Below are positions 1-8,049 of a stretch of 34,782 nt of DNA, piece by piece; the stretch's first letter is position 1, and each line of letters starts with the position of its first letter. Below the pieces are notes generated by a model. It ran no database searches and was not told where the DNA came from. It saw only the letters and a program-made list of their open reading frames with translations. Location: contig NZ_QUAJ01000028.1 of assembly GCF_003391055.1 (NCBI RefSeq), positions 1 through 34,782 on the forward strand, read 5' to 3'. The position numbers and the translations under genes are program-made. The stretch comes from Psychrilyobacter piezotolerans. GTDB lineage: Bacteria > Fusobacteriota > Fusobacteriia > Fusobacteriales > Fusobacteriaceae.

Positions 1-425
1 AAAAATTCATCTGCAGTTAACTTTTAAAAAATTTAAAATCTTAGCACCTTTTTTTGTAATGCCATTTTTTTTAAACTTGACTTTAAAAAAAATCAATTAT
101 TTTTACTTGACTTCATATAGTTAGTCTTTTAACTCTTTTAAGATTATTAACCTCCTATTTAAGTGTGCTTTAAAATAAAATAAAAATCAACTTTTTAGAT
201 ATATATATTCTTTTTCCTTTTTCACACATTAAACCGAGCAGCTATTAAGTCTGTTGTCTAGCTATGTCCACTTTATTTTTACACCTAAGGCTGAAAGCAG
301 TAAAGGTAAAAAAAGAGTAAAGGATTTTTACTCCCGTGGGAGTAAAAAGAAGGTAGCAAAATTTATAATGAAGGATAAATAAAATTAGTGGAAGATTCTT
401 TTTTTAATTTACGGAGGTTGAGATT
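1..425. other. AT-rich intergenic region, no gene seen
   Basis: No convincing coding frame on either strand. The last 100 bases hold an 11-bp inverted repeat (arms 325-335 and 338-348) and a TATAAT box at 364-369, which probably drive the DUF1413 gene. The rest is homopolymeric A/T sequence in which I see nothing further. Confidence 0.6.
325..369 (+). promoter_or_regulatory. Putative promoter with a palindrome in the -35 region
   Basis: A perfect 11-bp inverted repeat (TTTTTACTCCC, two-base centre, GGGAGTAAAAA) sits at 325-348, and a TATAAT hexamer at 364-369. The expected -35 position falls inside the downstream arm, so the palindrome could be a repressor operator. There is no good -35 hexamer, so the promoter call rests mainly on the -10 box and the gene 57 bases downstream. 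Confidence 0.4.
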
Positions 426-653
426 ATGGAGGCTTATTTAGAAGTAGCTTTAAAAGAGATAAAACAGTTAAAATCAGGAGAAAATTTTACCTTACAGGAG
501 TTATTTAAAAATTATGAGTGGGAAAGTTTAGATATTATGAAACGAACAACTTTAGAGAGGATGTTTCTGCATGCAGTAGAAAGCGGTGAAGCTCAGGGAA
601 TAATAATTCTAAAAAAAAATCAAGAGGGACAACAGGTTTATCAAAAGGAATAA
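426..653 (+). CDS. DUF1413-domain small protein
   Basis: A 75-residue soluble protein, mostly helical. The segment around residues 14-60 (L-K-S-G-E-N-F-T-L-Q-E-L-F, then W-E, then R-x-x-L-x-R-x-F) follows the pattern I associate with DUF1413, a family of short bacterial proteins of unknown function, some of which resemble parts of nucleic-acid-binding or addiction-module proteins. The start is supported by GGAGG at 412-416, and the gene is followed by an intrinsic terminator, so it is a single-gene transcript. The family call is from pattern memory; the function is unknown. Confidence 0.6.
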   Translation: MEAYLEVALKEIKQLKSGENFTLQELFKNYEWESLDIMKRTTLERMFLHAVESGEAQGIIILKKNQEGQQVYQKE

Positions 654-654
654 A

Positions 655-692
655 AAAGGGCGTTAAAATTTAATGCCCTTTGGTCTTTTTTT
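655..692 (+). terminator. Intrinsic terminator of the DUF1413 gene
   Basis: A 13-bp hairpin with AAAGGGC at the base of one arm and GCCCTTT on the other, one G-U pair inside, followed by a T-rich run. Confidence 0.8.
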
Positions 693-727
693 TTATGATT
701 TTTTCTCCTGTTTATATTATATTTTTC

Positions 728-782
728 TTGACTATTATTATTTTTTATGTTATTATCATTTATCAATATCGGTTTTTGATAA
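728..782 (+). promoter_or_regulatory. padR promoter with overlapping operator-like inverted repeat
   Basis: TTGACT at 728-733 and TATTAT at 751-756 are separated by 17 bp, a near-ideal housekeeping promoter. Directly downstream, TTATCAA (760-766) and TTGATAA (776-782) form a 7-bp inverted repeat with a 9-bp spacer that would cover the transcription start. PadR proteins commonly repress their own promoter, so autoregulation is a reasonable inference. Confidence 0.6.
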
Positions 783-797
783 CAACGAGGTGGCTAT

Positions 798-1109
798 ATG
801 AAAAATAAAATTCCTAGGAAACTTTTACTGGGGTTTATGCAGATACATATATTAATTCAGGCAAAAAAAGAACCTTTTTTTGGGCTTTGGATGATTGAAG
901 AATTAAAAAACTATGGATATCAAATTAGTCCTGGCACTATCTATCCGCTTTTAACTAAAATGGAAAATGAAAATTTGTTAAAGAAAGAAGTAAGATTAAT
1001 AAATGGTAAAAATAGAAATTATTATTTTATTACTGATGAAGGAATAGATGTTTTAACTATTGCAAAAGAAAAAGCAATGGTACTTTTTAAAGAATTAGAA
1101 GAGGTGTAA
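798..1109 (+). CDS. PadR-family transcriptional regulator
   Basis: A 103-residue winged-helix protein. The central G-Y-Q-I-S-P-G-T-I-Y-P-L-L motif (about residues 40-52) is the hallmark of the PadR recognition helix, followed by a basic wing region and the Y-x-x-T-x-x-G motif (about 75-82). It lacks the long C-terminal dimerisation domain of subfamily 1, which fits the short subfamily 2. The GAGGTG ribosome site and a strong promoter with an operator-like repeat lie just upstream. The next gene is an MFS transporter in the same orientation 134 bp away, a likely target, though a hairpin with a T-tract lies between them. Confidence 0.88.
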   Translation: MKNKIPRKLLLGFMQIHILIQAKKEPFFGLWMIEELKNYGYQISPGTIYPLLTKMENENLLKKEVRLINGKNRNYYFITDEGIDVLTIAKEKAMVLFKELEEV

Positions 1110-1180
1110 AATGAAGTTACTGACGATAAAGCAGCTCGAGCTGCTTAAATTAATAAAAAAAATATTTCTTAAAATGGCAG

Positions 1181-1225
1181 AAGAGCTCTCTTATAAACAA
1201 AGGGGGCTCTTTTGGTCTTTTTTTG
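1181..1225 (+). terminator. Terminator or attenuator between padR and the MFS gene
   Basis: Arms 1181-1192 and 1200-1211 form a 12-bp stem (two G-U pairs), followed by a T-rich stretch including seven Ts. It ends only about 20 bp before the MFS start, and no promoter fits in between, so transcription of the transporter probably passes this point. That makes attenuation more likely than plain termination. A perfect 18-bp palindrome (1129-1146, centred on CTCGAG) lies upstream and may be an alternative structure or an operator. Confidence 0.55.
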
Positions 1226-1243
1226 AAAAAAAGGAGTTAAAGT

Positions 1244-2458
1244 ATGATATTAAAAGTTAAGCAAAGAACAATCTTTATTTTTTTAGGGGTAATTATTTAT
1301 ATGTGTTTGGGGTCAGTATATTCCTGGAGTATTTTCAGAAAACCTCTGGAAGGACTTTTAAATATAAGTTCTACAGAGAGTTCCCTGCCATATATGACAT
1401 TTTTAATTTTTTACGCACTAACAATGCCTCTTGCAGGGAATTTTATTGAAAAATATGGTCCGAGGAATATAACTTTATTTGGTGGAGCAATTGTCTCCCT
1501 GGGGTGGTTTTTATCTAGTTTGGCAAACAGCATTGAAATGCTTACAGTAACTTATGGAATTATTGGTGGTATAGGTGTAGGTATTGTTTATGGAGCTCCC
1601 ATGGCTGTTTCTGCAAGATGGTTTCCGAACAAAAAAGGGATGGCAGTAGGTATGACACTTTCCGGGTTTGGATTGTCACCCTTTGTAACAGCACCGATAT
1701 CCAGACTTCTAATTGAACATTTTGGAGTGTTTTCTTCTTTCAGAATCTTAAGTATGGCTTTTTTGATAATAATATTAATTTTTGCACTTCCTTTAAGATT
1801 TCCGGATAAAGAGGAAGAAATAGAAGAAAATATTTCTGGAAATAAAGACAATTCTTCGGATTTACCTTTAATGAAAGTACTGAAGAATAGAAAATTTTAT
1901 ATCTTATGGATATGTTTCGCTATAGGTACATTTACCGGTCTTATGGCAATTGGAATTTCCAGTCCTGTTGCACAGGAAATTATTGGACTTAATCCGACAA
2001 TGAGTGCTTTTTCCGTTGCATTGTTTGCTATATTTAATGGGGTGGGGCGGCCTGTATTTGGTGTGATCACCGATAAAATTAAGTTTGAAAAAACTGCGAT
2101 AATTTCTTTTGGTCTGATTATTCTGGCTTCCACAATAATGCTAAACTCAGGTGAAGGTAACGTTATATTTTATATCATATCATTTTCAATGTTCTGGTTT
2201 ATATTAGGTGGTTGGCTTGCAATTGCTCCCACTGCCGTTTCTAATATTTTTGGAGCAAAAAATTATGCAAGAAATTATGGTTTCTTGTTTACAGCATATG
2301 GAATAGGAGCAGTGATTTCAAGTGTAACATCAGGTGTTATTAAAGATGTTTTTGGAAGTTATATATATGTTTTTTATCCTACAATAGGAAGTGCAGTTAT
2401 AGGGATCTTGATAGTAACTTTAATGCTTAAAGAAAAAAAAAGAGTGGAATTAAAATAG
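1244..2458 (+). CDS. MFS transporter, oxalate/formate-antiporter (OFA) family
   Basis: A 404-residue major facilitator with about 12 hydrophobic segments and a central acidic loop around residues 188-206. The N-terminal G-S-V-Y-S-W-S-I-F motif (about 23-31), the G-x-G-x-G-I-V-Y-G-A-P segment (about 112-122), and the W-F-P-x-x-K-G-M-A-x-G motif following helix 4 are typical of the OFA group, which exchanges small monocarboxylates or dicarboxylates such as oxalate, formate and lactate. The substrate here cannot be told from sequence. A good AAGGAG ribosome site precedes the ATG. Probably co-regulated with the PadR gene upstream. Confidence 0.85.
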   Translation: MILKVKQRTIFIFLGVIIYMCLGSVYSWSIFRKPLEGLLNISSTESSLPYMTFLIFYALTMPLAGNFIEKYGPRNITLFGGAIVSLGWFLSSLANSIEMLTVTYGIIGGIGVGIVYGAPMAVSARWFPNKKGMAVGMTLSGFGLSPFVTAPISRLLIEHFGVFSSFRILSMAFLIIILIFALPLRFPDKEEEIEENISGNKDNSSDLPLMKVLKNRKFYILWICFAIGTFTGLMAIGISSPVAQEIIGLNPTMSAFSVALFAIFNGVGRPVFGVITDKIKFEKTAIISFGLIILASTIMLNSGEGNVIFYIISFSMFWFILGGWLAIAPTAVSNIFGAKNYARNYGFLFTAYGIGAVISSVTSGVIKDVFGSYIYVFYPTIGSAVIGILIVTLMLKEKKRVELK

Positions 2459-2563
2459 ATATAGATTTCAATTAAAACATAGATAAGTTTAAAAATTAAA
2501 AAAATCCCAATGTTCTGCAGCTTTAGCAACGGTTATGAAAATAAATTTTGAATGGTAAAAGGA

Positions 2564-2604
2564 AATCCCCCCAAAAAAGAAATAACCTAATATAAGGGGG
2601 GATT
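2564..2604 (+). promoter_or_regulatory. Hairpin sequestering the ribosome-binding site
   Basis: AATCCCCCC (2564-2572) is perfectly complementary to GGGGGGATT (2596-2604), and the G6 run is the Shine-Dalgarno sequence six bases before the ATG at 2608. In the folded RNA the ribosome site would be paired, suggesting translational control (thermosensor, protein-binding or coupling). No ligand-binding domain is recognisable. Confidence 0.5.
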
Positions 2605-2607
2605 ATT

Positions 2608-3084
2608 ATGTCAGAAGATAAATTAAAAAAGAAGATTATTGAACTTCTTCCAAAGACATCTTTATTTGGAGGGGTAGAAAAAGTCGACCTTGATTCATTT
2701 ATAGAGACCCTTTCAGAAAGAAGCTACATTGCCGGAGAAAATATATTTGAGGAGGGAGGATCACCGGGAGACTCCTACCTCCTCTTAGAGGGAGAGGTAA
2801 AGCTTACCGTTATTGGAAGAAGGTTATTTAAAATTGGCCCGGGAAGAGTTTTTGGGATAGCTTCTCCATTAGGGATCCAGAAACAGATTGTCACAGCAAC
2901 TGCCGATACAGATATTGTTTTGGCAGTAATCCCCAAGATGACCCTCTACCTTTTGGAAAAGGAAAATCCCAGACTCTTTGGAAAGATAATACTTAATGAG
3001 GCAAGAGACCTGGCCAGAGCTCTCAAAGGGATGAAAGAGATAATCTTGGACTATATCCTCATGGAAGAGGAGGGGAATCTATAG
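2608..3084 (+). CDS. Stand-alone cyclic-nucleotide-binding (Crp-like) domain protein
   Basis: A 158-residue protein made almost wholly of the Crp/Fnr sensor fold. It has an N-terminal helix, then the beta roll with G-D-S-Y-L-L-L-E-G-E-V (about residues 49-59) and G-x-x-F-G (about 79-84), followed by the long C-helix. Crp proteins continue into a helix-turn-helix of about 70 residues; here the protein ends after roughly 40 residues of helix, so it lacks a DNA-binding domain. The canonical arginine of the cAMP pocket is not evident. Possible roles are a signalling adaptor or a truncated regulator. Its ribosome site is paired in a strong hairpin. Confidence 0.75.
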   Translation: MSEDKLKKKIIELLPKTSLFGGVEKVDLDSFIETLSERSYIAGENIFEEGGSPGDSYLLLEGEVKLTVIGRRLFKIGPGRVFGIASPLGIQKQIVTATADTDIVLAVIPKMTLYLLEKENPRLFGKIILNEARDLARALKGMKEIILDYILMEEEGNL

Positions 3085-3165
3085 TACTCCTTTTAAAAAG
3101 GCAGAGAGCATTTACGATATCGCCACCTCTGGTAATAATTGGATAAAACATGCACTTCTGCCCGC

Positions 3166-3186
3166 TTGCTGCCACTGGGGCAGCAA
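3166..3186. other. Short hairpin downstream of the CNB-domain gene
   Basis: TTGCTGCC and GGCAGCAA form an 8-bp stem with a 5-base loop. It has no T-tract on the plus strand, so it is not a standard terminator for the upstream gene. Confidence 0.4.
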
Positions 3187-3206
3187 AAAAGAAAAGTCCC
3201 GGAAAG

Positions 3207-3235
3207 TTGACAATTAAATAGCATAATAGTATAAT
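3207..3235 (+). promoter_or_regulatory. Promoter of the T-box/asnS transcript
   Basis: TTGACA (3207-3212) and TATAAT (3230-3235) are perfect consensus hexamers with a 17-bp spacer. Transcription should start near 3242, just ahead of the T-box leader. Confidence 0.85.
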
Positions 3236-3249
3236 ATTTTTAATTATAA

Positions 3250-3511
3250 AGGCGAAGATGAGGAGAGTAACTTCTAATAGATACTAAAGCGAGCTAGTGA
3301 CGGTGGGAGACTAGTAGTGGAATTAGTTGTGAAGAACACCTTGGAGCTGCTAACCCAAAGGATTTTTATAAAAAAATCTCAGTAGGCTTAGACGTATTTG
3401 ACACGTGACGTCAAAGGGTATCGAGGAACTGCTTGTGTGTGTCTCCGTACTTACTTTATTTTTTAGGGTTTGTATGAATTTTGACTTCTCACTAAGTGGG
3501 GAGTTTTTTTT
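3250..3511 (+). promoter_or_regulatory. T-box leader with Asn specifier AAC
   Basis: The leader has the order expected of a T-box: the 5' GAGGAGAGTAA stretch, the distal stem I motif AGCGAGC ... GGTG ... GAGACTAG, then GAAG-AAC-ACC followed by the stem I closing GGAGCTG. The codon-like specifier AAC (3335-3337) is asparagine, matching asnS downstream. A stem II-like hairpin (3361-3378) and a stem III pairing GACGT/ACGTC (3391-3413), then the AAAGGG stretch, follow. An intrinsic terminator ends the leader. Unusually, the canonical AGGGTGGNACCGCG antiterminator sequence is not found; only AGGGT at 3465-3469 remains. Uncharged tRNA-Asn is the expected signal. Confidence 0.8.
3484..3511 (+). terminator. 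Leader terminator of the T-box
   Basis: A 9-bp stem with arms 3484-3492 and 3496-3504, two G-U pairs, a 3-base loop and a run of eight Ts. It precedes the first structural gene, as expected for regulated read-through. Confidence 0.8.
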
Positions 3512-3534
3512 GTTTATAAGATAGGAGGATTAAG

Positions 3535-3753
3535 GTGGAAATGAAAGACATAATAGCTAAGGTGAACTATTATTCAGCCCTGGCTAAGAAGAGAACGTTG
3601 ACAGATGAGGAAACAATAGAAAGACAAAAATACAGGACTCTATACTTGGAACAGTTTAAATCCCAAGTCAAGGGACATTTAGACCAGGTAAAAGTTGTAG
3701 ATCAAAATGGAAATGAAGTAAAATTAAATAAAAAAGTAACTAAATTAAGTTAG
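3535..3753 (+). CDS. DUF896/UPF0291 (YnzC-like) protein, GTG start
   Basis: A 72-residue helical protein matching the DUF896 pattern. An N-terminal helical hairpin has L-T-x-x-E about residue 23, then R-x-x-Y-L-x-x-F, and the conserved end V-K-V-V-D-x-x-G-N-x-V. YnzC of Bacillus belongs to this SOS-linked but biochemically uncharacterised family. The GTG at 3535 lies 6 bases after AGGAGG (3523-3528) and is preferred over the in-frame ATG at 3541. It is the first gene after the T-box and is 10 bp from asnS, so its expression should respond to tRNA-Asn charging, which is an unusual setting for this family. Confidence 0.82.
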   Translation: MEMKDIIAKVNYYSALAKKRTLTDEETIERQKYRTLYLEQFKSQVKGHLDQVKVVDQNGNEVKLNKKVTKLS

Positions 3754-3763
3754 GGAGGATTTT

Positions 3764-5155
3764 ATGAAAAAAGTAACAGTTAAGGAACTTATCAGAAATG
3801 GTGAACAATTCTTAGATCAGGAAGTACAAATTTCTGGTTGGGTAAGAAAGATTAGGAGTCAAAAGAGTTTTGGATTCATAGAATTAAATGACGGTTCATT
3901 TTTTAACGGAATACAAGTGGTATTCGAGGATAATTTAGAGAACTTTGACGAAATAAGCAGAGTATCCATAGCTACGTCTATGTATGTAACTGGAACTTTT
4001 GTAAAATCAGAGGGAAAGGGGCAGAGCTACGAGATCAAGGCAACTTCTGTAGAAGTTTTCCAAAAAGCTGACTTGGACTATCCGTTACAAAATAAGAGAC
4101 ATACCTTTGAATATTTAAGATCAATAGCACATCTAAGACCTAGAACCAATGCTTTCTCAGCAGTATTTAGAGTGAGATCATTAGTTGCATATGCTATTCA
4201 TAAATTTTTCCAAGACCAGGAGTTTGTATATGTACACACTCCAATCATAACTGGAAGTGACGCTGAAGGTGCAGGAGAGATGTTCAGAGTAACGACTATG
4301 GACTTAGATAATGTTCCTAAAACAGATAAGGGAGATATCGACTATAAGGAAGACTTCTTTGGGAAGGAAACTAACCTGACTGTAAGCGGACAATTAAATG
4401 TAGAAACTTATTGTGCTGCATTTAGAAATGTATATACATTTGGACCTACATTCAGGGCAGAAAACTCAAATACAACCAGACATGCATCTGAATTCTGGAT
4501 GATAGAGCCTGAGATTGCTTTCGCAGCCTTGGAAGCTAACATGGATTTAGCCGAAGATATGGTAAAATATATCATCAAATATGTTCTGGAGAATGCTCCT
4601 GAAGAGATGGAGTTTTTCAATAAATTTGTAGAAAAAGGGTTGTTTGATAAATTAAACAATGTTTTAGCCAACGATTTTGCCAGAGTTACCTACACCGAGG
4701 CAGTAGATATTCTATTAAAATCAAAGAAAAAGTTTGAATTTAAGGTAGAATGGGGAATTGATTTACAATCGGAACATGAAAGATTCTTAGCGGAGGAGCA
4801 CTTCAAAAAACCTGTTTTCGTAACAGACTATCCAAAGGATATCAAAGCTTTCTACATGAAACTTAACGAAGATGGAAAAACAGTAAGAGCCATGGATCTG
4901 TTAGCTCCTGGAATTGGAGAAATTATAGGCGGATCTCAAAGAGAGGACAACTTAGAAGAGTTAGAGAGAAGGATGGATGAAGTTAACCTTCCTAAGGAAG
5001 ACTATAAGTTCTATACAGATCTTAGAAAATATGGTTCATTCCCTCATTCAGGGTACGGATTAGGTTTCGAAAGAATGATCATGTACATAACAGGGATGAC
5101 AAACATCAGAGACGTAATTTCTTTCCCTAGAACTCCTAAGAGTGCAGAATTTTAA
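3764..5155 (+). CDS. asnS: Asparaginyl-tRNA synthetase
   Basis: A 463-residue class IIb aminoacyl-tRNA synthetase that charges tRNA-Asn with asparagine in the cytoplasm. An OB-fold anticodon-binding domain occupies about residues 15-105, followed by the catalytic core. Motif 2 ([11 protein letters not shown]-x-x-E-F, about 229-244) and motif 3 (G-x-G-L-G-F-E-R-M, about 431-440) are intact, and the length is normal. E-N-S-N-T-x-R-H and the overall form distinguish it from AspRS and LysRS. Regulation by an upstream T-box with an Asn specifier independently supports the assignment. The GGGAGG ribosome site is close to the ATG. Confidence 0.97.
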   Translation: MKKVTVKELIRNGEQFLDQEVQISGWVRKIRSQKSFGFIELNDGSFFNGIQVVFEDNLENFDEISRVSIATSMYVTGTFVKSEGKGQSYEIKATSVEVFQKADLDYPLQNKRHTFEYLRSIAHLRPRTNAFSAVFRVRSLVAYAIHKFFQDQEFVYVHTPIITGSDAEGAGEMFRVTTMDLDNVPKTDKGDIDYKEDFFGKETNLTVSGQLNVETYCAAFRNVYTFGPTFRAENSNTTRHASEFWMIEPEIAFAALEANMDLAEDMVKYIIKYVLENAPEEMEFFNKFVEKGLFDKLNNVLANDFARVTYTEAVDILLKSKKKFEFKVEWGIDLQSEHERFLAEEHFKKPVFVTDYPKDIKAFYMKLNEDGKTVRAMDLLAPGIGEIIGGSQREDNLEELERRMDEVNLPKEDYKFYTDLRKYGSFPHSGYGLGFERMIMYITGMTNIRDVISFPRTPKSAEF

Positions 5156-5175
5156 GGATTAATAAAAAATAAAGT

Positions 5176-5214
5176 GGAGTTTGATTGTATAAAGCAATCA
5201 GACTCCTTCTTTTT
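5176..5214 (+). terminator. Intrinsic terminator after asnS
   Basis: GGAGTTTGATTG pairs with CAATCAGACTCC (12 bp, one G-U), followed by a T-rich tail. Confidence 0.85.
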
Positions 5215-5269
5215 AAACATAGTGGTGCTGAAAACAAAATTTATTGTTATTTAATTTAGGAGGTTTAGA

Positions 5270-5500
5270 ATGAGTATGATGCAGGTAAGTGATAAAACAC
5301 GAACTTTAAGTTTGGTATTTTGTATAGTTGGTTTTTTGGGGATAGGAGGACTGCATAGATTCTATGTGGGAAAGGTATGGACAGGTTTATTATATCTGAT
5401 GACAGGGGGATTGTTTGGAATAGGAACCATAGTTGATCTGATAAAAATATCTACCAATACCTTTACCGATGCACTGGGATACCCGGTGACTAAAAATTAA
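5270..5500 (+). CDS. TM2-domain membrane protein
   Basis: A 76-residue protein with two transmembrane helices (about residues 12-32 and 36-58). It carries the TM2 signature: G-x-G-G-L-H-R-F-Y-V-G-K between the helices, then G-L-L-Y-L-x-T-G-G-L-F-G-I-G and the closing D-L-I. TM2 proteins are small inner-membrane proteins of uncertain role. A strong AGGAGG ribosome site precedes the ATG. It lies after the asnS terminator and 126 bp before a permease gene with its own promoter, so it is probably monocistronic. Confidence 0.88.
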   Translation: MSMMQVSDKTRTLSLVFCIVGFLGIGGLHRFYVGKVWTGLLYLMTGGLFGIGTIVDLIKISTNTFTDALGYPVTKN

Positions 5501-5567
5501 AATCTTTGTACCAATTCTTAGAAAAAGCATAGAAAAATTAAAAAATGTTTAAAAAGTCCGCGAGTTG

Positions 5568-5576
5568 TGTTATAAT
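5568..5576 (+). promoter_or_regulatory. Extended -10 promoter of the permease gene
   Basis: TGT immediately before TATAAT (5571-5576) forms an extended -10 element 51 bases upstream of the start codon. The -35 region (TTTAAA near 5548) is weak. Confidence 0.55.
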
Positions 5577-5626
5577 AGCTCCAAAGTGTTAATATTTTAA
5601 CATTAAAATTTTAGGAGGACTTTATA

Positions 5627-7135
5627 ATGAAAGAGAACAACGCAAAAAAAATGTCATTAATATCACTTATATTAATGATATTCACATCGGTATTTGGGTT
5701 TACTAATATTCCTAGATCATTTTATCTAATGGGATATGGTGCCATACCTTGGTATATCATTTCAGCAGTTTTATTCTTCATACCTTATGCTTTCATGATG
5801 GCAGAATACGGTGCGGCATTTAAAGATGAAAAAGGCGGAATATTTTCTTGGATGAAAAGATCTGTAGGTCTGAAATATGCATTTATTGGTACATTTATGT
5901 GGTATGCTTCATATGTAGTTTGGATGGTAAATATCAGTTCATCTATCTGGATAGTAATATCAACAGCTGTATTTGGAGAAGATTTAACTTCTAGATTACA
6001 TTTATTTGGATTAAATTCCACGCAGACATTGGGACTTTTAGGAGTCTGTTTAATAACGTTAATTACATTTACAGCGACTAAGGGATTGGAAAAGATAACT
6101 AAGGTAACATCTATAGGTGGTTTAGCTGTTACTCTTCTTAATTTAGTATTATTATTTGGTTCATTATTGGTGTTGGCATTAAATGGCGGAGAGTTTGCTC
6201 AGCCTATCGTTGCTAACTCATTTACTGCATCACCTAACCCTGCTTATGGAACACCTATGATGGTAGCTTCATTTATGGTATTTTCTATCTTTGCCTTCGG
6301 TGGAATAGAAGCTGTAGGCGGATTAGTTGACAAGACTCAAAATGCAGAAAAGACATTTCCTAAGGGAGTTACAATTGCAGCTATAATCATTGCCGTTGGA
6401 TATGCTCTTGGAATCTTCTTATTCGGTATCTTCACTAACTGGAGTGCAATCTTATCGGATCCATCGGTTCATATGGGAAATGTAGCCTATGTAATGATGC
6501 AAAACCTGGGATACCAGGTAGGAATAGCACTTAATTTAAGTGAACCGGTTGCCATCAGTGTGGGGTTATGGATGTCTAGATATATGGGTATCTCAATGGT
6601 ATTAGCATTGGTTGGAGCATTCTTTGCCTTGTGTTACTCTCCATTGAAGCAGTTAATTGAGGGAACACCGGATGAAATGTGGCCGGAAAAAGTAAAGGTA
6701 ATCAAAGGTGGGATGCCGGTAAATGCAATGTGGTACCAATGCGGTATTGTAGCTGTATTCATCGTTATGATATCTTTTGGTGGAGAGGGAGCATCTGCAT
6801 TTTTCTCTAAATTAATCCTTATGACAAATGTAGCTATGACTATCCCTTACTTATTCCTAGCTGTAGCATTTCCATTCTTTAAGGGGAAAACAGAGATAGA
6901 CAAACCATTTGAAATCTATAAAACACATAGAGGTGCCAAGATAGCAACTTTCTTTATCGTTGCATCTGTCGGGTTTGCAAATATTTCAACAATTATAGCC
7001 CCGGCTGTAGGAGGAGACCTGCCTTCTACCCTATGGATGATAGGTGGACCGGTATTCTTTACAATTATAGCTTTAGCAATCTACAATAGATATGAAAAAG
7101 TTATGGAAGCAAAGAAAAAAGTCAAAATGGCATAA
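5627..7135 (+). CDS. yjeM: APC-superfamily amino-acid permease, YjeM-like
   Basis: A 502-residue inner-membrane transporter with about 12 hydrophobic helices. It resembles E. coli YjeM along its length as I remember it. The N-terminal K-K-M-S-L-I-x-L-I-L-M-I-F-T-S-V-F-G-F segment, F-Y-L-M-G-Y, G-T-F-M-W-Y, the F-G-G-I-E-A-V-G-G-L-V-D-K-T motif (about residues 223-236) and the C-terminal T-L-W-M-I-G-G-P all fit. YjeM sits in the glutamate/GABA antiporter group of the APC superfamily; the substrate is not established. It has its own promoter, and a bidirectional terminator ends it. Confidence 0.85.
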   Translation: MKENNAKKMSLISLILMIFTSVFGFTNIPRSFYLMGYGAIPWYIISAVLFFIPYAFMMAEYGAAFKDEKGGIFSWMKRSVGLKYAFIGTFMWYASYVVWMVNISSSIWIVISTAVFGEDLTSRLHLFGLNSTQTLGLLGVCLITLITFTATKGLEKITKVTSIGGLAVTLLNLVLLFGSLLVLALNGGEFAQPIVANSFTASPNPAYGTPMMVASFMVFSIFAFGGIEAVGGLVDKTQNAEKTFPKGVTIAAIIIAVGYALGIFLFGIFTNWSAILSDPSVHMGNVAYVMMQNLGYQVGIALNLSEPVAISVGLWMSRYMGISMVLALVGAFFALCYSPLKQLIEGTPDEMWPEKVKVIKGGMPVNAMWYQCGIVAVFIVMISFGGEGASAFFSKLILMTNVAMTIPYLFLAVAFPFFKGKTEIDKPFEIYKTHRGAKIATFFIVASVGFANISTIIAPAVGGDLPSTLWMIGGPVFFTIIALAIYNRYEKVMEAKKKVKMA

Positions 7136-7150
7136 GGAACGTGACGTTCC
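7136..7150. repeat. AACGTGACGTT palindromic repeat, copy A
   Basis: A perfect 7+1+7 palindrome, GGAACGT-G-ACGTTCC, directly after the permease stop codon. It is followed by ATCCGGTTGGG, a tail partly shared with copies B (8033-8047, opposite orientation) and C (10984-10998). Confidence 0.7.
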
Positions 7151-7189
7151 ATCCGGTTGGGCATAATTTTAGGTTTTTAAAAAAAGATT

Positions 7190-7235
7190 AAAAAGGGAAA
7201 TTAGACCCCAATTGGGGTCTAATTTCCCTTTTTTT
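7190..7235. terminator. Bidirectional terminator between yjeM and queC
   Basis: A 20-bp perfect stem (7190-7209 with 7214-7233) around an AATT loop, A-rich before and T-rich after. It can terminate the permease on the plus strand and the que operon on the minus strand. Confidence 0.9.
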
Positions 7236-7270
7236 AGATATACTTATTTATCTGTATAATTTTTACCTGA

Positions 7271-7948
7271 TTAAACTTTTAAAAATTTTTCTTTAAACTC
7301 CAAATACCCGTTTTTTCTCAAAGCACAAGCTGGACAATCTCCACATCCATTTCCCACAACTCCATTATAGCAGGTAAGAGTTTCATTCTTTATAATGTCC
7401 AAAACTCCCAATTCATAGGCCATATTCCATGTTTCAGCCTTATCCAACCACATAAGCGGTGTCTCTAAAACAAATGTGTAATCCATAGCTAAGTTTAAAG
7501 TTGTATTTAAAGATTTAATAAACACATCTCTGCAGTCTGGATATCCGCTGAAATCACTTTGGGAAACCCCGGTCATAATTACATTGATATCCCTTTGTTT
7601 GGCAAAAACTCCTGCAAAAGTCAAAAATATCATATTTCTTCCATCTACAAATGTATTTGGAACTTCATCTTCTGCAACTTCCCCTTTTTCTACTTCTAAA
7701 TCCGATCTTGTAAGAGCATTTGGAGCTAACTGATTCAACAATCCCATATCTAATATGTGATGTTCTACTTCATTTTTTCTGCACAATTCTTTTGCACACT
7801 CCAATTCTAAACTATGTTTTTGACCATAATTAAATGAAATTGCAATAACTTCCTTGTATAATTTTTTAGCATGGAATAAAAGTGTTGTACTATCCTGTCC
7901 TCCGCTAAAAACTAAAACACAACTATTTTTATTAATTCTATCTTTCAT
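7271..7948 (-). CDS. queC: 7-cyano-7-deazaguanine synthase QueC
   Basis: A 225-residue cytoplasmic enzyme that converts 7-carboxy-7-deazaguanine to preQ0 using ATP and ammonia, in queuosine biosynthesis. The PP-loop S-G-G-Q-D-S is at residues 15-20 and the C-terminal zinc site has C193, C202, C205 and C208. Length is normal. It is the last gene of the minus-strand operon with queD and queE, separated from queE by about 100 bp that carry a palindromic repeat. A preQ1-type riboswitch at the operon head is the expected control. Confidence 0.96.
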   Translation of the reverse strand: MKDRINKNSCVLVFSGGQDSTTLLFHAKKLYKEVIAISFNYGQKHSLELECAKELCRKNEVEHHILDMGLLNQLAPNALTRSDLEVEKGEVAEDEVPNTFVDGRNMIFLTFAGVFAKQRDINVIMTGVSQSDFSGYPDCRDVFIKSLNTTLNLAMDYTFVLETPLMWLDKAETWNMAYELGVLDIIKNETLTCYNGVVGNGCGDCPACALRKNGYLEFKEKFLKV

Positions 7949-8032
7949 AAACTACTCCTTTTAAATTTTTTTTACTTAAGAGAACTATAGGTTATATTCT
8001 TGTATAAAACCAACATAACTCCCAATTTGGAT

Positions 8033-8047
8033 TGAACGTCACGTTCA
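8033..8047. repeat. AACGTGACGTT palindromic repeat, copy B
   Basis: Palindrome TGAACGT-S-ACGTTCA three bases after the queE stop (reading the minus strand). On that strand it is followed by ATCCAAATTGGG, similar to the tail of copy A. Outer bases differ from copy A but still pair (TG/CA instead of GG/CC). Confidence 0.7.
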
Positions 8048-8049
8048 TT

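Noticed and set aside
1111-1260. 49-codon ORF between padR and the MFS gene as a real protein gene
   Set aside because: It spans two hairpins including a T-tract terminator, overlaps the MFS start, and has no recognisable family; kept only as a possible leader peptide.
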